The notes under the pieces are model-generated. The model searched no databases and was not told where the DNA came from. It worked only from the letters and a program-made list of their open reading frames with translations. DNA of 36,909 bases, from assembly GCA_021794595.1 (NCBI GenBank), contig JAJYQN010000091.1:1-36909 (forward strand). Direction: 5' to 3'. Numbering within the stretch: position 1 is the first letter of the stretch; every line of letters starts with the position of its first letter. Positions 33,939 through 36,909 of the stretch are shown piece after piece. This DNA comes from Pseudomonadota bacterium (GTDB lineage: Bacteria; Pseudomonadota; Gammaproteobacteria; Acidiferrobacterales; Acidiferrobacteraceae). A program made the position numbers and the translations under genes.

Positions 33939-35753
33939 CTAGACCGCCCTTGCCGTGTCTTGGGATGAGGCCTTGGAGTGCAGGGTTTTCTTCTTAGGCG
34001 CGGGCCACGGCATGTAGCCCGGGTTATTTTGTACGCCCAGGAGTTTCGGCGTGTAGGCCTGTTCGACCCCTATGGTCTTTTTGTCCCGCAGATACTCGCT
34101 CACCACGTCCCATATCGGTTTACCCGGGTGCTTGGGGCGGTAGACGTCTGCCCATCCCGAGACTGTGTAACGCTTATTGGCCTCGATGGGCTTGCCGTTG
34201 GCAAGACGCAGGTCGGAGATGCGATGGCCGATGTTGCGCGTGGGGGCCATGGTGTAGGTGAAACCACCGACTCGCACCATGTCGCCCCCTTGCTGATAGT
34301 AGGGGTCCTTATTAAAGAGGTTATCCGCGATCTGCTCCAGCATGTTTTTGAGTTGCTTGCCGGTGTAGGTATCGAGGGTCGTGGCCGGATAGGTGATGGC
34401 GGTCTGGTTCATCACGTCTTCCATCGTGATCGGTTCGCCGGGCAGCAAGCTTGTCCCCCAGCGAAAGCCGGGGGATAGGGCGAGTTGCGCGCCCGATACC
34501 GCCAGTTGGGCGTCGATGATCAGTTGGTCGAAGGTCCCGTTGAAGTTTCCACGCCGGAAGAGTAAGCCCTCGCTTGTGGCCAAGGTCTCGGCCAGCTTGC
34601 CCTTATAGGGGGCCCGCACCTGATCAATGTAGCTGCTCATTTCGGGATCGGCGGGCAGGAGGTCTGCGAAGACCGGCATGAGGCGCGATTGATAGCCCTT
34701 GACCCGGCCGCCCCGCACATCGAGGTCTAACACCAGCAGAAATTTGGTGTTCGAGCCCGAGTTAAAGACCAAGGTGGTGCCGCCGCTGTTTTTGACCGGA
34801 ACTGGTTCGGCCTCGGCATCGTGGGTGTGGCCGCCCAGGATGACATCGATCCCATGGACCTCGCGGGCCATCTTGAGATCGACGTCCATGCCGTTGTGAG
34901 ACAGCACGGCGACGACCTGGGCGCCTTTGGCGCGCACCTCGTCGACCGTCTTTTGCATATGGGTTTGGTCGATCCCGAATTGCCAGTCGGGCACCATGTA
35001 GGCAGGATTGGCGATCGGCGTGTAGGGGAAGGCTTGTCCGATGATGGCGACCGGGATGCCATTGACCTCGCGCATCATATACGGACTGAAGACCAGAGAG
35101 CCCCAGGTCGAATTGTTGACGTTTTGGGCGAGAAACTCGATGTGACCCTTGAGTTCAGTGTCGATTGCCTCTTTGACCCGTTTGGCCCCATAGGTGAACT
35201 CCCAATGGGCGGTCATGGCGTCCACGCCCAGGAGTTTCTGGGCCCCTATCATGTCGCGGCCCTCGGTCCAGAGCGATGTCGCCGAGCCTTGCCAAGTGTC
35301 GCCGCCATCCAACAGCAGGCTGCGGCCCGCGCGCTCGCCACGCACGGTCTTCAGGAGAGTGGCGAGATGGGCGAACCCCCCGATTTTGCCGAATCGACGG
35401 GAGGCCTCTGTGAAATCGAGGTACGTAAAGGCGTTGGCGCGCCGGCCCCCGAAGGGTACGCCGAAGTACTTGAGATAATGTTCGCCCACGAGATGCGGCG
35501 GCCGGCCAAAGGCGTGGCCGACGCCAATATTGATATTCGGCTCGCGGAAGTAGACGGGTAAGAGCTGCGCATGGCAATCGGTCATGTGCAGAAGGCTCAC
35601 GTTGCCATAGACCGGCATGTGATAGAGGGGGTTGGCACCGGCCGCGGCCTCATGGATCCCGGCGGGCGATTGTTTGCGGCACGCGGTAAGGCCCGTGCCT
35701 GCGGCGCCCGCGATAGCCAGCATCTGCAAAAATTCTCGTCGTGACAAGCTCAT
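33939..35753 (-). CDS. soxB: SoxB thiosulfohydrolase
   Basis: Periplasmic di-manganese enzyme of the Sox pathway that hydrolyses the terminal sulfone from SoxY-bound cysteine-S-thiosulfonate, releasing sulfate. 604 residues with a Tat signal (SRREFLQMLAIAGAAGTGLTAC). The metallophosphatase-like motifs are all there: LLHMTDCHAQL, LLDGGDTWQGS, DAMTAHWEFTYG, AVLSHNGMDVD and ILGGHTHDAEAEP. The AHWEFTYG stretch in place of the GNHEF of 5'-nucleotidases is a SoxB hallmark. It reads leftward and follows soxA after a terminator-like hairpin, so its transcript may start in the 130 bases before it. Confidence 0.96.
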   Translation of the reverse strand: MSLSRREFLQMLAIAGAAGTGLTACRKQSPAGIHEAAAGANPLYHMPVYGNVSLLHMTDCHAQLLPVYFREPNINIGVGHAFGRPPHLVGEHYLKYFGVPFGGRRANAFTYLDFTEASRRFGKIGGFAHLATLLKTVRGERAGRSLLLDGGDTWQGSATSLWTEGRDMIGAQKLLGVDAMTAHWEFTYGAKRVKEAIDTELKGHIEFLAQNVNNSTWGSLVFSPYMMREVNGIPVAIIGQAFPYTPIANPAYMVPDWQFGIDQTHMQKTVDEVRAKGAQVVAVLSHNGMDVDLKMAREVHGIDVILGGHTHDAEAEPVPVKNSGGTTLVFNSGSNTKFLLVLDLDVRGGRVKGYQSRLMPVFADLLPADPEMSSYIDQVRAPYKGKLAETLATSEGLLFRRGNFNGTFDQLIIDAQLAVSGAQLALSPGFRWGTSLLPGEPITMEDVMNQTAITYPATTLDTYTGKQLKNMLEQIADNLFNKDPYYQQGGDMVRVGGFTYTMAPTRNIGHRISDLRLANGKPIEANKRYTVSGWADVYRPKHPGKPIWDVVSEYLRDKKTIGVEQAYTPKLLGVQNNPGYMPWPAPKKKTLHSKASSQDTARAV

Positions 35754-35880
35754 GGATGTCTCTTCCTCGTGCGTGTAATAAGAACCGGCTCTAAGGCCCC
35801 CCCGGGGAACAGGGCGGCGGTCGCAGGGCCAGTGTCAATTGTGTCTCAGGTGAGGACGGAAAAACCGCGCCTTATATTCC

Positions 35881-35912
35881 AAAAAAAAGCCGCCGGACGC
35901 GGCGGCTTTTTT
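35881..35912. terminator. Bidirectional-type terminator between soxA and soxB
   Basis: A stem of GCCGCC (35889-35894) with GGCGGC (35901-35906), flanked by eight A residues on the left and six T on the right that can add A-T pairs. It is 13 bases beyond the soxA stop on the minus strand and some 130 bases ahead of soxB. It would separate the soxZA and soxB transcripts or lower soxB expression. Confidence 0.8.
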
Positions 35913-35925
35913 GACAAAGGCCCGT

Positions 35926-36762
35926 TTAAGGGCGTTGGCTAGGTGCGCTCAGGGGGAGTCCGGTATTCATATACATCTGATAGAACTCCAGATCCCGGTA
36001 CTGAACGCTTTCCGGCTTGAAGGGTGCGGCGCCGACCTTCTTGTTGCAGCCCTGATAGCGTTTGGACAAGGTGCCGAGCGTTCCCCATGCCGAGCGGTAA
36101 GCGGGGAAGTCCACGCCTTGTCCCAGGGATGCGCTGATGATATTGCCTCGTAGCCGTTGGCCGGCGTGCCAGACGTGGCAGGTCGCGCATGAGAAGTTCA
36201 GCTGGCCGCGACGGGCCCAGAAGAACTGCTTGCCTGCATCGAAGGCCTTGACGGCACCCGGCGAATTGATCTGGACGGCTACCGGTTTCCCGTAGGAGAG
36301 GTGCTTTACGTAGGCATCGATGTCGGCCATAGGGCCCGTGGTGACATTCTTATAGGGCGCCGCCCCATTGCGAACCCGGCAGGTGTTGATGTCCATCACC
36401 AGGGTCCGGACCTCCTTGGTCGCCGAGTCCCAGTAGGGGTAGTGGGCGGCAATGCCAACGCCCCCGTTCTTAAAGCAGTCGGCATAGGTATTGCCATCCT
36501 TAAACGGCGTGTTCCAAAGCTTTTTGCCGCGATCCAAGGCAAAGGTATAGGGGGGGAACTCCATGATCTGTTTCCATTGGGCCTTCAGACCCTTTGCCGC
36601 CGGCATGGCGTAGACCCCGTTGGCAAAATCCTTAAACGGCACCGTGGGGAAACGGTTCCGGAAATAGGCTTGAAACTTGATCATGTCGGACTTTGGTGTA
36701 GCCGAGGCGACCAAAGGGAGGCAAAGGGCCGCCGCTGCCAAGACTGTGCTCAATCTACTCAT
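35926..36762 (-). CDS. soxA: SoxA, single-heme c-type cytochrome subunit
   Basis: Periplasmic c-type cytochrome of SoxAX, which attaches thiosulfate to the SoxY carrier Cys. 278 residues from ATG 36762, chosen because GAGGAG is six bases upstream; an ATG six bases earlier overlaps that site. Signal peptide MSRLSTVLAAAALCLPLVAS then ATPK. There is only one heme motif (SCATCHVW, CxxCH near residue 192), so it is the monoheme type. The catalytic cysteine is in RYQGCNKKVGAAPF (about residue 239). Two other cysteines, in DCFKNGG and NTCRVRNG, could form the disulfide found in place of the missing heme. It follows soxZ by 24 bases. Confidence 0.95.
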   Translation of the reverse strand: MSRLSTVLAAAALCLPLVASATPKSDMIKFQAYFRNRFPTVPFKDFANGVYAMPAAKGLKAQWKQIMEFPPYTFALDRGKKLWNTPFKDGNTYADCFKNGGVGIAAHYPYWDSATKEVRTLVMDINTCRVRNGAAPYKNVTTGPMADIDAYVKHLSYGKPVAVQINSPGAVKAFDAGKQFFWARRGQLNFSCATCHVWHAGQRLRGNIISASLGQGVDFPAYRSAWGTLGTLSKRYQGCNKKVGAAPFKPESVQYRDLEFYQMYMNTGLPLSAPSQRP

Positions 36763-36786
36763 TCGCATCTCCTCAAAAAGGCGACC

Positions 36787-36909
36787 CTAACTCACATGGG
36801 TCTCGGCGTGTCCCGTCATCCCCTCGTTGTCGATCCACTCGACGGTGACGAGGTCTCCGGACTTCGCATGCGGCAGTTGAACCGCGATGAGCGGGTCTTT
36901 TGAGATCGC
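36787..36909 (-). CDS. soxZ: SoxZ, C-terminal part (cut by window edge)
   Basis: Read on the minus strand from the window end, the last 40 residues are AISKDPLIAVQLPHAKSGDL followed by VTVEWIDNEGMTGHAETHVS and TAG. The KSGD.VTV.W.DN.G pattern is the C-terminal beta-strand pair of SoxZ, the partner of SoxY that carries the thiosulfate intermediate. The start is outside the window. Confidence 0.9.
   Translation of the reverse strand, partial: AISKDPLIAVQLPHAKSGDLVTVEWIDNEGMTGHAETHVS

Noticed and set aside
1-36909. tRNA, rRNA, CRISPR array, phage or toxin-antitoxin genes
   Set aside because: None seen by reading both strands; no regularly spaced repeats.

Overview
The window (about 37 kb, GC-rich) looks like chromosome from an acidophilic, sulfur-oxidising gammaproteobacterium of the Acidiferrobacter or Acidithiobacillus kind. 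The support is a sox thiosulfate-oxidation cluster at the right end, a high-affinity Kdp potassium pump, a type II NADH dehydrogenase and a ClC-type channel. The genus is inferred from gene content and style, not from any rRNA or marker gene in the window. No rRNA, tRNA or CRISPR array was seen.

Layout. 1-1850: two insertion sequences, one inside the other. An IS3-family element (minus strand, cut by the window edge) sits in a decayed ISL3-family transposase. 1848-7290: an Old Yellow Enzyme reductase, a DUF805 membrane protein, a 43-residue membrane peptide not previously called, an NDH-2 and a ClC channel gene broken by a one-base frameshift. 7791-10951: a GH15 glucoamylase overlapping a glucose-dehydrogenase-like SDR by ATGA, followed by a clear intrinsic terminator. 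11127-22178: mostly single genes, namely a PAS/GAF/GGDEF/EAL c-di-GMP protein, a YajR-type MFS transporter, cytidine deaminase, a GNAT acetyltransferase, a class II aldolase-family protein behind an outer-membrane protein, DUF302, a membrane metallophosphoesterase, and a receiver-histidine kinase preceded by a six-codon leader peptide.

22417-32717 is the most interesting region, a kdp locus rewired for control. A near-consensus sigma-54 promoter (GG-N10-GC intact) with an IHF-like site upstream lies at the head of a roughly 540-base leader. The leader holds a strong terminator-like hairpin. Then come a 36-residue membrane peptide, kdpF, kdpA, kdpB and kdpC. In place of KdpD/KdpE there is a KdpD cut down to its ATP-binding and Usp domains with no kinase, a separate KinB-like sensor kinase, and an NtrC-family sigma-54 activator that stops right after its AAA+ domain and has no DNA-binding domain. 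An outer-membrane protein follows. The working model, which is inference, is that potassium or turgor sensing reaches sigma-54 RNA polymerase through an activator acting from solution or by protein contacts.

32792-36909: a MarC-family protein and a small membrane protein, a bidirectional terminator, then soxB, another terminator, soxA and the 3' end of soxZ on the minus strand. The sox genes encode periplasmic thiosulfate oxidation; soxX and soxY are presumably beyond the window.
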